The notes below the pieces were generated by a model. That model was not told the origin of the DNA. It did not search any database and saw only the letters and a program-made list of their open reading frames with translations. DNA of 64,000 nucleotides from Aquatica leii (lineage: Eukaryota; Arthropoda; Insecta; Coleoptera; Lampyridae). The stretch covers positions 264,241,177-264,305,176 of the forward strand of contig CM069432.1 in NCBI GenBank assembly GCA_035610365.1. The letters are read 5' to 3'. Below are positions 1 to 10,100 of the stretch, one piece after another; positions within the stretch are counted from its first letter, which is position 1; each line of letters begins with the position of its first letter. The position numbers and the translations under genes were made by a program.

Positions 1-52
1 AAAGTGAGTATTAACAAAACATTTTACAATATTTTCATTACGCCGCGTAAAA

Positions 53-2471
53 TTATTTTTCAATGTTTAATTTAATCCATCTTAAATATTTAAAAACATT
101 TAAATGTGTTTGGGGTTCGTCGTCTCGACAACCAAACGATGACGAAATACCTTGGATGAACCACTGAAATTTTTTTGAAAGCATAACTGGTCCACCTTCA
201 TCACCAATGCAAGTAACATCAGTGGAATTTTTAAAATCTTCCGTGCAAATGTCATATTCTGTGAGTGGATTTGCATAGCTAAGCAACAAAGCTTTTTGGT
301 TGCAAACATCAAGCGGTATTAATGTTGTTGGTATTTTTTTCTTGATTTTTGGACCTTGAATTTCTCTTTCGTTATCTCCAAAACCAGTAGTATACAAGGT
401 AACGCCGTAACGTGTCAAATCATCTTCTGATGTTGGAAGGCATATTGGACGTACATAGTCTATAAAATGTAAGTTTAAATTTTACAGTAAAAGCGTTTTA
501 GGGTTTTACCTGTAAACTTGACTTTTTTGTTTAATCGAAGCAAAGCGATATCGTGGAGTAGTTGAAATCTGTTATAGAATGGATGTTCTATAACCTTTTC
601 TACTTCATATTCTTGTACGTCGGCGCATTCAAAAGCATTGAATTCTACAATTTGGAAACAATCTACGTCAGTTTTAAGGTTGTAGTCTCCTAATCGCACC
701 AACATACTAAAACTAATGTAAATAAATGTTTTTAAGTTGAGTTAATAACATACGCATCTGTTTCTTTAAACGTTCGAGTACACTGAACGGATGTAAGCAC
801 GTAACGGTCCGTGATTAAAGTTCCTCCACAAATCCCATCACGTTGTGACGGTAAGGTTCCGTTTATTATTGCAGCTAACCATGGAAACTCATCGGCTGAG
901 ACTTGATCACTGGACAAAATGTAATCATCGCGATGTTGTAAACCACAAATTCGAGTATTAGAAATGTTGTAAAAACCTACTTCTTCTTTAGACGGATTTG
1001 TAAAGATGGTAAAATTAGGCGAATTACCACAACACACTTTTAACGTATCAATTTCATCGTTTTCGTCATCTTTTGGGTACTCACAAACAAAATCGTATAA
1101 ATGGTCTTCGTCTTGAGGATCTACTACAGCAAATGCAGCCATTAATCGTGGACACTCAGTTACTTGTATGCATTCGCCCGTTTCATTAAACGGTGTAAGG
1201 CATCGTTCTAAGAAAAGAAGTTTGCTAGTAAACGAAATCAAATTAAAAAATTCTTACCTGCACCCATAGTTTCTTTTATCCACTGCAGGTAGTTTTGCAC
1301 TCGCGTGTGTATTCTCGGGTCTTTGCCTCGCGATGTAAAACCTAAAAGGTACCACCTGCTTTTGTGTAGCGATGTTACTGGGTAGCCTATGACTTCATCG
1401 TCTGGTGGCACACCAGTAACTGTACACATGTCGTATGTGGTTATAACATCAGCCAGATTATTTAGTGCTTTACAGTTGCAATTTGGAATTGAGAAAGACG
1501 TGTACGTTGATTTCACACTAAAGTCGTTCCGAAGAACAGTTTTATTCCAACCCGATGTATGCACCAATCTATGCTTTGACAATTCTGGTACTAGTGGCAA
1601 ACATATTGGATGCATAAACTCTAAAACATAAGTTAGCTGAATTGTAAAATTTTATCATAAATAATTACCTGAAAAAGGGACCCGGCGGCCTAATCTTAAA
1701 AGTGCTATATCATTCAGTTTTGATACAGGATCGTAAAACGGATGCAAAACAAACGCTTCAATTTCGTAGGTTGCAAAAGTACTGCAACTTTTACCATATG
1801 AAGACGCCGCTGTATCACAGTTACTTCCATAACCAGTATAAGAATCTATTCTAACATCTGCAATCTGCAATTTAAGATAAATAATTTCTAGCGAAAGAAA
1901 CTTACAGAAGTTAGGTTCCTTTTCCAAAACTGTACGATGACACTGAGCGGTGTACAAAACGTAACGTTGATTTATCAATACTCCGCTACACCCAACTTTA
2001 TCAATTATGTCTTTTTTACTTAAACTGTTGTTTTTAATCATTAACTTTACTAACCAAGGAAAATCGTATAGTCCTATTAAACCATCGCCTTGCACATATC
2101 CACTTTGCACTCCACAAGTGTTTACGTTGATCAATTTCTTTATGTTGTAAATCGAGTTCGGATCCCAAGTATCTTCTTCGTCTTCGAACACTAAAATATC
2201 AGTAGCGACTCGACAGCATACGATTATACCATTTTCGGTACCATTCGAACATAAAAACTTCTCTAAGTAATCGTACATTCCATCTTTGGGATTTGAAAAC
2301 GGCCATAACAGTGGTTGGCACGACGCCAAAGGTACGCATTCTCCTCGTTGTCCGGTAGGCGTCTGACATGTTTCTAAAAAAAATTATTAACGCATTTTTA
2401 GATTGTTATTTAATCTTACCGCCACTAGCTGTTGCAAATGCAACGCAATAAGCTAATAATAACAAATACAT
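53..2471 (-). CDS. Tandem clip-domain serine protease homologue (clip-SPH-clip-SPH), copy 1
   Basis: Seven exons are deduced from splice sites: 2471-2420, 2373-1906, 1857-1669, 1620-1258, 1207-754, 706-510 and 459-53. Together they give 2130 nt, or 709 residues. Exon 1 is a signal peptide (MYLLLLAYCVAFATAS). Residues about 19-65 form a six-cysteine clip domain ending in VCC. The first trypsin-like domain has Gln161 in AQCH where the catalytic His should be, Asp223 in NDIALLRL, and IGYPV at the Ser position. A second clip domain (starts CLTPFNETGEC, ends KVCC) and second protease fold follow, with VQC (Gln499) for the His, Asp561, and GDEGGP (Glu662) for GDSGGP. Both units should therefore be catalytically dead. 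Clip-SPHs of insects are secreted haemolymph cofactors of melanization and Toll cascades; that role is inferred from the family. The exon 4/5 junction (E split G|AA) joins the halves in frame with no second signal peptide, so this is one protein. Confidence 0.85.
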
Positions 2472-2552
2472 GAATGCAACTGGCAATGCTGTTGCATCTA
2501 AACCAGTTTCTCGCGTTATATCATTAGTAGCAGATATCCTTCAGGAAATTTT

Positions 2553-2567
2553 TACTTGTTGCTAATA
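2553..2567 (-). promoter_or_regulatory. 15 bp block conserved upstream of both SPH genes
   Basis: On the gene strand this reads TATTAGCAACAAGTA, about 82 bp before the ATG. The identical 15-mer lies about 77 bp before the ATG of the paralogue at 62436-62450, while the sequence around it has diverged. This suggests a retained core promoter or 5' UTR element. It could also be chance retention from the duplication. No specific factor is recognised. Confidence 0.35.
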
Positions 2568-2571
2568 AGGG

Positions 2572-3160
2572 AAATTATGGTCATTGAACTTCATGTAATT
2601 TCCAATTTATTACCTTAAGTTATTTTAATTGTTTGGAAAATTAGATAAATTTTACGCAAACATTTATCAAGTGTTTACGGTTCAAGTTATGGTTATCGTT
2701 TTGCAGACATTTTTTTAATAAAATAAAGTATTTTCCTCTTTTCTTCAATGCTTTTCGTTTTTATACAAAGACAACAAACATTGGTACTATTAATTGTAAC
2801 GTAATTACTTACAGTGGTACACAGATTTTGTGACAAAGTGCGGTCTAATAGTCGTTAATAGGTAATTTTCGCTCGTAATTGTTTAAACCAGTTTAAAATC
2901 CAAAGCGAATGAGTCAATAAAATAATTATTTTTCTTACGTCAGTGGTAAATTTAGTTCAACAACAAAACTTTTGCTAAAAAAATTATTTTGATGTGAACA
3001 TGGTTTGACCAACGAGTGCATTTCAATTACGTTGCCTACTTTTGTTCTAAAATATCAAACATTTGGTTGAAAAGACTAAATAAACTATTACAAAAGAAAA
3101 TTTACAGATATCGCTTTTCAAAAATAAGAATGCATAGATAAATGATAAGAAACACAAATA
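2572..3160. other. AT-rich intergenic DNA
   Basis: This is the upstream flank of the first SPH gene. No ORF of note, RNA gene or repeat boundary was recognised. Confidence 0.6.
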
Positions 3161-3164
3161 ACTA

Positions 3165-3345
3165 GTATTCTAGGTAATTGGAAATGTCCCTAAAATGAAC
3201 ATTACCACATTTTCAGTCACATTCTAATAGTATTACCAGTATTTATACTTGTAAATATACCTTGAGGTTATGTCCTTTTGTCTTGTAAATAAAAAAGGAT
3301 TACCATTACTAAATTTTACATGTATTTCTCAAACCATAAGAAAAT
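3165..3345 (-). repeat. Dispersed repeat, copy A (inverted)
   Basis: Read on the minus strand, this runs from a TATGGTTTGAGAAATACAT-type start through GGTAATCC.TTTTT, ACGACAAA-like and CCTCAAGGTATATTTAC stretches to GGGACATTTCCAAT. It matches the plus-strand stretches at about 29287-29410 and 33115-33290. It looks like a degenerate, non-coding transposon end or MITE of about 170 bp. The family is not named. Confidence 0.55.
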
Positions 3346-3660
3346 AGTATTACTTTTATGACCGTATTTATATTTTTATGCAAATAAAAAAACACACATT
3401 TCTTTCTATCATTTTAGATACATACTTATTGATAGTAACATTTTGAACGTATAAAATTAAGGTAAATTGTAAATAATAATCTAATTACTGATTTTATAAA
3501 AACAATTTTACATAGGTACTATTAATATTTCGCTGTGTGTGCAAAATTATTTATAAATAAAGTGATACTTTTATACTTTAATTTCTTTTAAATGTAAATG
3601 ATACTATCAAACAGAATTTTCCGGTGTAAGATAAAATATTTGTGCCAATATAATGTAATT
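3346..3660. other. AT-rich intergenic DNA
   Basis: Nothing is recognisable between the dispersed repeat and the LINE fragment. Confidence 0.5.
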
Positions 3661-3662
3661 TA

Positions 3663-4845
3663 TTTAAATTTTTGAAATGAAAGAGATGATGAAAACGCTA
3701 GAGAAATATACGAAAAAAAAAAGAAATGGAAGTAAACACGGAGAAAACAAAGATAATGATATTTAGAAAAGGAGGGGGGAAAAGAAAAAGAGAGGAGTGG
3801 AGATGGAGTGATGAGAAAGTGCAACAAGTGAAGGAATTTACATACCTGGGCTACACGATGAAACAGGATAATAAAGAGGGAGAACACATAAAGGAAAGGG
3901 TGAAGAAAGGAAACAGGCTAATAGGACAAGTCTGGGGTGTGGAGGAAAGAGTATTCAAGATGGATGGAAAGAAAATTGCTGTTCGAAAAATTAATAAAGG
4001 GGGTGGTAATGTATGGAGCGGAAATATGGGGCTGGAAAGAGTGGAGGGAGGTAGAGGGGCTACAGGAAAAATACTGGAGATGGGTGTTAGGATTGGACAG
4101 GGATACACCGGGGTATATTGTGAGAGAGGAGGTTCAGATAGAAAAAATAAGGGTTGAGACAGGAAAAAGAGCAATAAAATACGAGGAAGAAATGAGGGAA
4201 AGAACAGATTGCAAAATTCTGCAAGAATGTTGGAAAGAGATAAAGGGAGGGAAAGTGAAGTACGGGCAGGAGGGCAGAGAAGAGTATTACAAAAGAAACG
4301 GGTACGCGAGTGAAGAAGTGGAGAGATTAAGAGAAGAGTGGGTAGGGACAAGAGAAGAAATAATAAAGAGAGATAGAGACATCGAAAAACAAGAAAGATG
4401 GACAAAGATAAAAGAGAGCAGATATAATAGGAATTATAAAGATATCAAGGGTGAAGGGGTGCCGGAATATTTAAAAGACAATGAGATTAAAAGCAACAAA
4501 AGGAAAAAAATGGTGGCAAGGTTCAGATGTGGCAACGAGGAGTTAGGGAACAAATATTGGAAAGAAGAACCAGAAAAGTTGTGCAGGCTATGTGGAGAAG
4601 AAACGGAAGACCTTAACCACACGAGAAAGAGATGCAGGGAACTAAGAGAAGAGGTGATGAAAATAGTGGATATCTTAGATGAAAACAGAAAAGGAGCGGA
4701 ATGGATGGAGGAAGTATGGAGCAGGAGGAAAAAGTTAAGGGGGGAGAAGGGATAAGAAAATGTAGTATATATGTATAGACAACACGACCAAATTTGTAAG
4801 CCAAATGGCAATGAATAAAGTTAAACTTATATATATTTAAATTTC
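3663..4845 (+). mobile_element. 5'-truncated non-LTR retrotransposon (LINE) fragment
   Basis: Only the 3' end of the element remains: the C-terminal part of the RT polyprotein plus a short 3' UTR containing AATAAA at about 4815. The coding strand is strikingly purine-rich. No poly(A) tail or target duplication is clear. The protein pattern (KTKIM.FRKGGG, FTYLGY, MYGAEIWGWKE, RWVLGLDRDTPGY) matches a LINE group common in insect genomes. Confidence 0.8.
3726..4755 (+). pseudogene. LINE reverse transcriptase C-terminus, frameshifted
   Basis: Two overlapping frames (3726-4157 and 3937-4755) together cover the end of the RT domain and the C-terminal region. The first carries NTEKTKIMIF and FTYLGYTMKQ (RT thumb region). 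The second carries GVVMYGAEIWGWKEW, RWVLGLDRDTPGYIVREE, then a zinc-knuckle-like CRLCGEETEDLNHTRKRC. The reading frame changes near 3950-3990, so the ORF is broken, and the catalytic palm is absent. The region is charged and Arg/Lys/Glu-rich as in its relatives. It is a dead retroelement remnant with no host function inferred. Confidence 0.8.
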
Positions 4846-5028
4846 TGTTCACATAGTCACATTCTTTTTTTTGTTTAAGCTGTTAAATACTTCACTTATT
4901 AGTGAGTATCATAATTACGTTTTCGTATTCATTAATAATATTTTTATTTTAATAATAATTATTTAGGTATTACTCACTTTTGCGTTAATAAAATGTTAAT
5001 AAATAAACATACGTTTATAACACTGGTC

Positions 5029-7560
5029 TGCATGAAAATCGGCCCTGATACCATTCTTGACGATTTCTATGTAAAATGACCTCCTGAATCCAAAAATGAG
5101 CTCCGTTTTTACCCATCACCCACCTATTTTGAGGGGGGCCCATTTTTATTTTATTTTTTGCATTTTTTGTTTAGTATTTTAACTTATAGCCGTTAAACAT
5201 CCCAAAGCAGCAAAAGCAAAAGTTTTGCTATAAAATGTATATAGAAACAACAATAAAATACAAATATATAAAAACAGTAAAAAAATATCAATAAACAGTT
5301 AGGAAGATTCACTGCACGACGCTGACCACATGCAGGTTTGAACAGAAATTTTCGACAGGCTTGAACTTGCATTACTCTTCCCATCATAGTATATTACATT
5401 GTTTGCTTAACTGCTTCGATTAGTACATCTATAGCTGTAGCAGAGTTAACTTGTCGACTTTCTAAACGTGCTGGATTTTGTGTTCATTTTTGTTCATTTG
5501 TGTAAAACAGTAAAATTATTTTTACTCCGGATTTTTTCAAGTGACTAAGTGTGGATTTGTGGTTAATGTCGGGCGTTGAATTACTGTTTAATTATGCCAC
5601 GCGAGTGTAAAAATCATCCCGATAGCTTCTGCTATGTCTGCGGGGAATTAACTTTAAAAGCGCAACGAAAACCCCTTTCTCTGCTTGTTAAAACAGCTTA
5701 TAAATTGTACTTTGATTGTCAAGTTGGCGACCAGGACAAGACTTGGGCTCCATCAGTTTGCTGTACGAATTGTTACAGTAGTTTGACCAAATGGCTCAAA
5801 GGTACCCGTAAATCAATGCCATTTGCTGTAACCACGGTTTGGCGTGAACCTCGCTGTCATCTTACAGATTGTTACTTTTGTATGACTTCCACCGTCGGGT
5901 TTTCAAGCAAAAGTAAGCATACAATTCAGTATCCTAATATTCCGTCAGCTGTAAGACCTGTTCCTCATAACGATACTTTGCCAATCCCAGAGCCCCCAAA
6001 CACTTATACTCTAGAGCCGGAAATTGATTTAAAAGACTCTGAGCCACAACCTGGGGCTTCGAATGATACGTTCAATGATGATGAAGAGTATTCCGCATAT
6101 TTAGTTTCTCGGCAACCTCACCTCCTCACTCAATCGGAATTAAATGATCTTGTCAGGGATTTGCAGTTACCCAAGACTAAATCTCAGCTCCTAGGATCGC
6201 GACTTCAACAGAGGAATCTCTTAGAAAAGGAAGTAAAAATATCTTCTTATAGGACCAGACAAGCAACACTGAAATGTCTTTTCTCAGAAGATAAAGGTTT
6301 AGTGTTCTGCCCTAATGCAAATTTATTGATGACAGAGCTACAGATGCCATGTGACCCAGACAAATGGAAACTGTTTATAGACTCATCAAAAACAAGCTTA
6401 AAAGTTGTCCTGTTAGCAAATTGGAATGACTTCCCTACAAGTTCCAGTTACATACTCTGTTGATATGAAGGAAACGTACAAAAACATCTTCAGAATCCTT
6501 GATAAAATTAGTTATCATGATTATAAGTGGAAACTTTGCGCTGACTTAATAGTTGTTGCTCTACTCACGGGCCTACAATCAGGATTCAAAAAATATTGCT
6601 GCTTCCTTTGTGAATGGGATAGCCGAGCCCGAGGTAAACATTACTTCGTACGGGACTGGCCTCTGCGAGAAAATCTTATTCCTACTCAGAAAAATGTCGC
6701 CCACAATCTTTTGGTTCCAAAGGAAAATAATTACTTACCACCTTTACACATCAAAGCACATGAAAGCAGTGGACTAGACAGGTGGCGCATTTCAATTTTT
6801 GAAAACTAAAGTTCCTCGTCTTAGTGAAGCTAAAATCAAAGAAGACGTTTTTGTTGATCCCCAGATTAGACAACTCCTCCAAAATTCGACGTTTATTGAA
6901 CACCTAAATCGAAAAGAAAAAAGAGCTTGGCTTGCATTTCAAAACGTTTGTAAGAACTTTCTGGGTAACCACAAAAGTGTAGATTATGTCGCTCACGTCG
7001 AGGAACTTCTTTTAGCGTACAAGGACATAGGATGTAACATGTCTCTTAAAGTTCACTTCCTTCACTCGCATCTGGACTTTTTCCCTGAAAATTTAGGAGC
7101 AGTGTCGGATGAACACGGGGAACGGTTCCATCAAGACATCGCTAAGCTGGAGAAGAGATTTCCAGGGAAGTGAAATGCAAGCATGTTGGCGGAGTACTGC
7201 TGGTTTTTGAAACGAGAGAGCTGTACCTCAGGGTATAAAAGGAAAACAAGCACCAAGTAACGATGAATATCTTTTTATTTATTACTGTATATAGCTAAAA
7301 TAGTTCTTTTTCCCATTTAAATTAAATTCATGTCCATATATTTATTATTATATAAATTATTATAATTATTATTATCGTTCGATAAATAAATTATATTTAA
7401 TTTATCGAAAAGTGGTAAAATTAGAGATTTGGGGCTCCCTCGAAAATGGTGGGTGATGGAAGAAAACGGAAGACACGTTTGGATTCAGGACGTCATTTTA
7501 CATAAGAATCACCCGGAATAATGTCAGGGCTCGATAAAAAATATTTTTTTGCAGACCAGT
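5029..7560. mobile_element. DNA transposon with CACTGGTCTGCA inverted termini
   Basis: Terminal inverted repeats of about 115 bp begin CACTGGTCTGCA on the left and end TGCAGACCAGTG on the right. Both contain CATCACCCACC, TCCTGAATCCAAA and TGTAAAATGAC blocks. Both ends abut TAA, consistent with a 3 bp target duplication. CACTG-type ends occur in the CACTA/Mirage/Chapaev group, but superfamily assignment from ends alone is tentative. The interior carries one degraded transposase-like gene on the plus strand. Confidence 0.8.
5594..7260 (+). pseudogene. Broken transposase-like gene of the CACTG element
   Basis: The protein begins with a Cys-rich N-terminus (MPRECKNHPDSFCYVCGE, CCTNC, CYFC). It continues through LLGSRLQQRNLLEKEVKIS, KYCCFLCEWDSRARGKHY, LGNHKSVDYV and HSHLDFFPENLGAVSDEHGE. 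This resembles a repeat-encoded protein found in many copies in arthropod genomes. The copy is dead. The frame shifts near 6430, a TAG interrupts the 6765-6790 frame, and a TGA replaces the expected Trp codon at about 7171 (GK*NASMLAEYCW), after which homologous sequence continues to about 7258. It lies wholly inside the inverted termini, so it is the element's own gene. The catalytic residues cannot be assigned with confidence. Confidence 0.7.
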
Positions 7561-7658
7561 GTAATTACAGTTCATGCTGTAGTTTATTTTAAATAAATAA
7601 ATAAAAAACATATTATCATATAAAAAACAATAACAATACAAAAGTTGTATAGAAATTA

Positions 7659-7953
7659 TTAATACTTTGTGTAATAACCATTATTTTGTATGCATGCTTC
7701 TAATCTAGACTGCATAGAGTTTACTAAATTTTCACACAACGGTGATCCCCGAAAACGTTCCCAAATTAATTGTGAATGTTTTGTTATGATAATATTTTCA
7801 GGTGTTCCAAATTGAATATCACTATCCCAGTTTCTGATCATTGCACCCCACATATTTTCAATTGGGTTCAAATCTGGCGATCTCGCTGCCCATTCAATTA
7901 TTTCAACTTCGTTTTGATCTTCAATCCAGTCCCTAACGATTCGTGCTGTATGA

Positions 7954-7957
<4 letters not shown>
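7659..7957 (-). pseudogene. Tc1/mariner transposase, C-terminal piece (left of nested LINE)
   Basis: The minus-strand frame reads IHTARIVRDWIEDQ, then WAARSPDLNPIENMWG, then ends QNNGYYTKY and stop. NPIENMWG carries the third acidic residue of the Tc1-type DD34E triad. The other part of the same gene lies 17 kb away at 24769-25420 and ends at QDNSS, exactly where this piece begins. The gene was split by insertion of the LINE now flanked by 7958 and 24768. It is non-functional. Confidence 0.85.
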
Positions 7958-8000
<43 letters not shown>

Positions 8001-8001
8001 T
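7958..8001 (+). repeat. (TAA)n microsatellite, LINE 3' tail
   Basis: About 14 perfect TAA units (ATT on the LINE sense strand) sit exactly between the Tc1 relic and the LINE 3' end. Some LINE clades end in short tandem repeats of this kind instead of poly(A). Confidence 0.8.
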
Positions 8002-8080
8002 TATAATCCAATCGACCAATAATACATGGTATAGGACAAGTCATAAACTTAAACTTAAAACTAGCTAGTACAATATCATA

Positions 8081-8180
8081 ATATAAAACTAAATTACTAT
8101 TTTAAATTATAAATAAAACTAAAATATTTTTCCATATAAAACTAAATTACTATTTTAAATTATAAGCAAAACTAAAATAT
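8081..8180 (-). repeat. Tandem duplication in LINE 3' UTR
   Basis: Two copies of a roughly 46 bp AT-rich unit beginning ATATAAAACTAAATTAC lie at 8081-8126 and 8134-8180. Confidence 0.7.
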
Positions 8181-9546
8181 TCATCAATTGAATAGAAAGC
8201 ATTATCTATTAAAATTTTTTTAATTTCTTTTTTAAACGTTTTTACATTTACACAATTTTTTAAACAAAACGGAAGAACATTGAACAACTTGGCTCCAATA
8301 TAAAATATATTTTTCTGAAATAATGTGAGGCGATGGATTTCATATTCTAACGTTTGTCCATACCTTGTATCATATAAATGGTGCTGGTTTAGCGTTCTAA
8401 ACTGATTTCTATTTATATAAACAAAACTTAAGGTTTCTAGAATATAAACTGAATATACTGTTAAAATGTTGAATTTTTTAAAAAGCTCTCTGCATGGTGA
8501 ATTTGGTTTTAAGCCTAACATAGACCTCAATGCTCGTTTTTGAAGTAAAAGAACACGTTGACAATGTTTACCATTTCCCCAAATAATAATACCGTATCGG
8601 ATTATCGATTCCACATGAGAGTGATAAAAAGTAAGCGATGCTTCTAAGTTTATAATTTGCCTTAATCTATGAATGGCATAACAGTAGCTTGAAATTTTTT
8701 TGCAAATATAGCTAATATGCTCATCCCAAGTTAGAGATATGTCTATATATATACCAAGTAATTTGAACACTGATAACTGCTTTACATTTATATTTTTAAT
8801 ATTTAACAGAGTACTGCAATTGTACTGATTTGGTCTCGTAAAATTGCATACTAAATGTTTTAGTATGGTTTAGAGTTAAATTATTCGTAGTGAGATACAA
8901 ATTCAACGCTTGTAAATTTTTGTTAAGTTGCAATAAAACATTATCAATATTATCATTTGCCGCCAGTAGAGTTATATCATCGGCAAAACAAGTAAATTTA
9001 CATGACAAACAAGAATCAATGTCATTAATATATAGTAAAAATAATAACGGACCCAATACACTACCTTGTGGTACACCGAAATCTAAACTGCCTAATTGAG
9101 AATTAGCTCCATTAAAAGAAACAAATTGTTTTCTAAAACATAAGTACGATTTAAGTAACGAATTGCATCTTCCTCTAATACCATAACGCTCTATTTTAGA
9201 TAATAACAAATCATGATTTACACAATCAAAAGCCTTAGATAAGTCTACATAGACAGCCATTACTTTATTGTTCTGATCCAAATTTTTATATATGTAGTTT
9301 ACAATATCTATGAATGCAGTCATAGTAGATTTATGTTGTCTAAAACCATTTTGTTGCGAAAGTAAAATTTTGTGTTTATTTAAAAATGTAATTAATCTTG
9401 TTGCCAAAACTTTTTCAATTATTTTTGAAAATACTGATAACAAAGCAATCGGTCTATAATTATCTACATGATCTGTCAAACCTTTTTTAAATAAAGCTTT
9501 GACTTTAGCAATTTTTAAGTTATCTGGAAATATTCCTTGTATTAAG
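8150..9546 (-). pseudogene. LINE reverse transcriptase half (3' of the palindrome insertion)
   Basis: The frame entered from 9546 reads IQGIFPDNLKIAKVKALFKKG, then NYRPIALLSVFSKIIEKVL, YVDLSKAFDCVNHDLLL, GVPQGSVLGPLLFLLYIND and the catalytic FADDITLLA. A single frame change near 8860 leads into KHLVCNF and then FKLLGIYIDISLTWDEHI and the C-terminus at 8150. The first coding base here continues, in frame, the endonuclease ORF at 23071-24506 if the element 9547-23064 plus one ATTAAG is removed. The frameshift and the 13.5 kb insertion make the gene non-functional. Confidence 0.85.
9541..9546 (+). repeat. Target-site duplication ATTAAG (left)
   Basis: This is identical to 23065-23070. On the LINE strand the single ancestral copy reads CTTAAT inside the codons TGC TTA ATA. 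Confidence 0.93.
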
Positions 9547-9615
9547 AGTAGAAAAAGACCAGCATCCCCTCCACTTTTGACGTCACACGACCTCGTCGCC
9601 AACGTACGTGAAGGT

Positions 9616-9735
9616 TTTTTTTTTCTCTCTCACACATTTTTTTTCTCTCTCACACATTTTTTTTCTCTCTCACACATTTTTTTCTCTCTCACACATTTTT
9701 TTCTCTCTCACACATTTTTTTTCTCTCTCATATTG
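9616..9735 (+). repeat. Tandem array near the left end
   Basis: Six units of CTCTCTCACACATTTTTTT-type (19-20 bp, with T-run length varying) start about 70 bp from the terminus. The last unit is a CTCTCTCATATTG variant. It is mirrored at 22882-22993 with the same unit count. Confidence 0.85.
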
Positions 9736-9852
9736 TTACATCATCGCATAATTGGTAATTTTGATTGCGTCGTGCGTCATCGCATAACTGGTAATTTTTT
9801 ATGCGTCATGAAGTCTCATGATTCGAGCGAGAAGTATTTTTATTTAAAAAAA

Positions 9853-9930
9853 GCTGTGGGTGTACCTGGATTTGAACCCGGGCTTCTTGATTACAAAGCG
9901 GCGACCGTAACCACTGGCCTACGCAAACAG
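9853..9930 (-). ncRNA. tRNA-like Pol III unit, left arm copy
   Basis: The minus strand carries an A-box-like TAGGCCAGTGG and a perfect B box GGTTCAAATCC within tRNA spacing. A seven-T run follows directly after CCCACAGC and can serve as a Pol III terminator. The middle (GCTTTGTAATCAAG) resembles a tRNA-Thr (TGU) anticodon arm, but the acceptor stem does not pair well, so this is not a functional tRNA. It could be a tRNA-derived small RNA or SINE-like head. The second copy is at 22684-22757. Confidence 0.6.
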
Positions 9931-10100
9931 TTGAATCAAAACGGTGAATTGTAAATAATATAGTGATATATTAAAAAAAAATGCCATGAAAGTACTGAAA
10001 GCAGGGTTGAAAAACGTGATTTGTAACAAAAGAAAAAATGAGAAAATTTTATACAAATAGTTTTGAAAACAATAAAACTACATATAAAAACCTTTATTTT

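Noticed and set aside
3851..4405. 184-codon minus frame over the LINE fragment
   Set aside because: It is the antisense shadow of the purine-rich RT gene and is low-complexity Leu/Ser/Phe.
9499..9954. 151-codon plus frame at the left end of the palindrome
   Set aside because: It runs from antisense LINE through the CTCTCTCACACAT array and the antisense tRNA-like unit; its length comes from the repeat, not from coding constraint.
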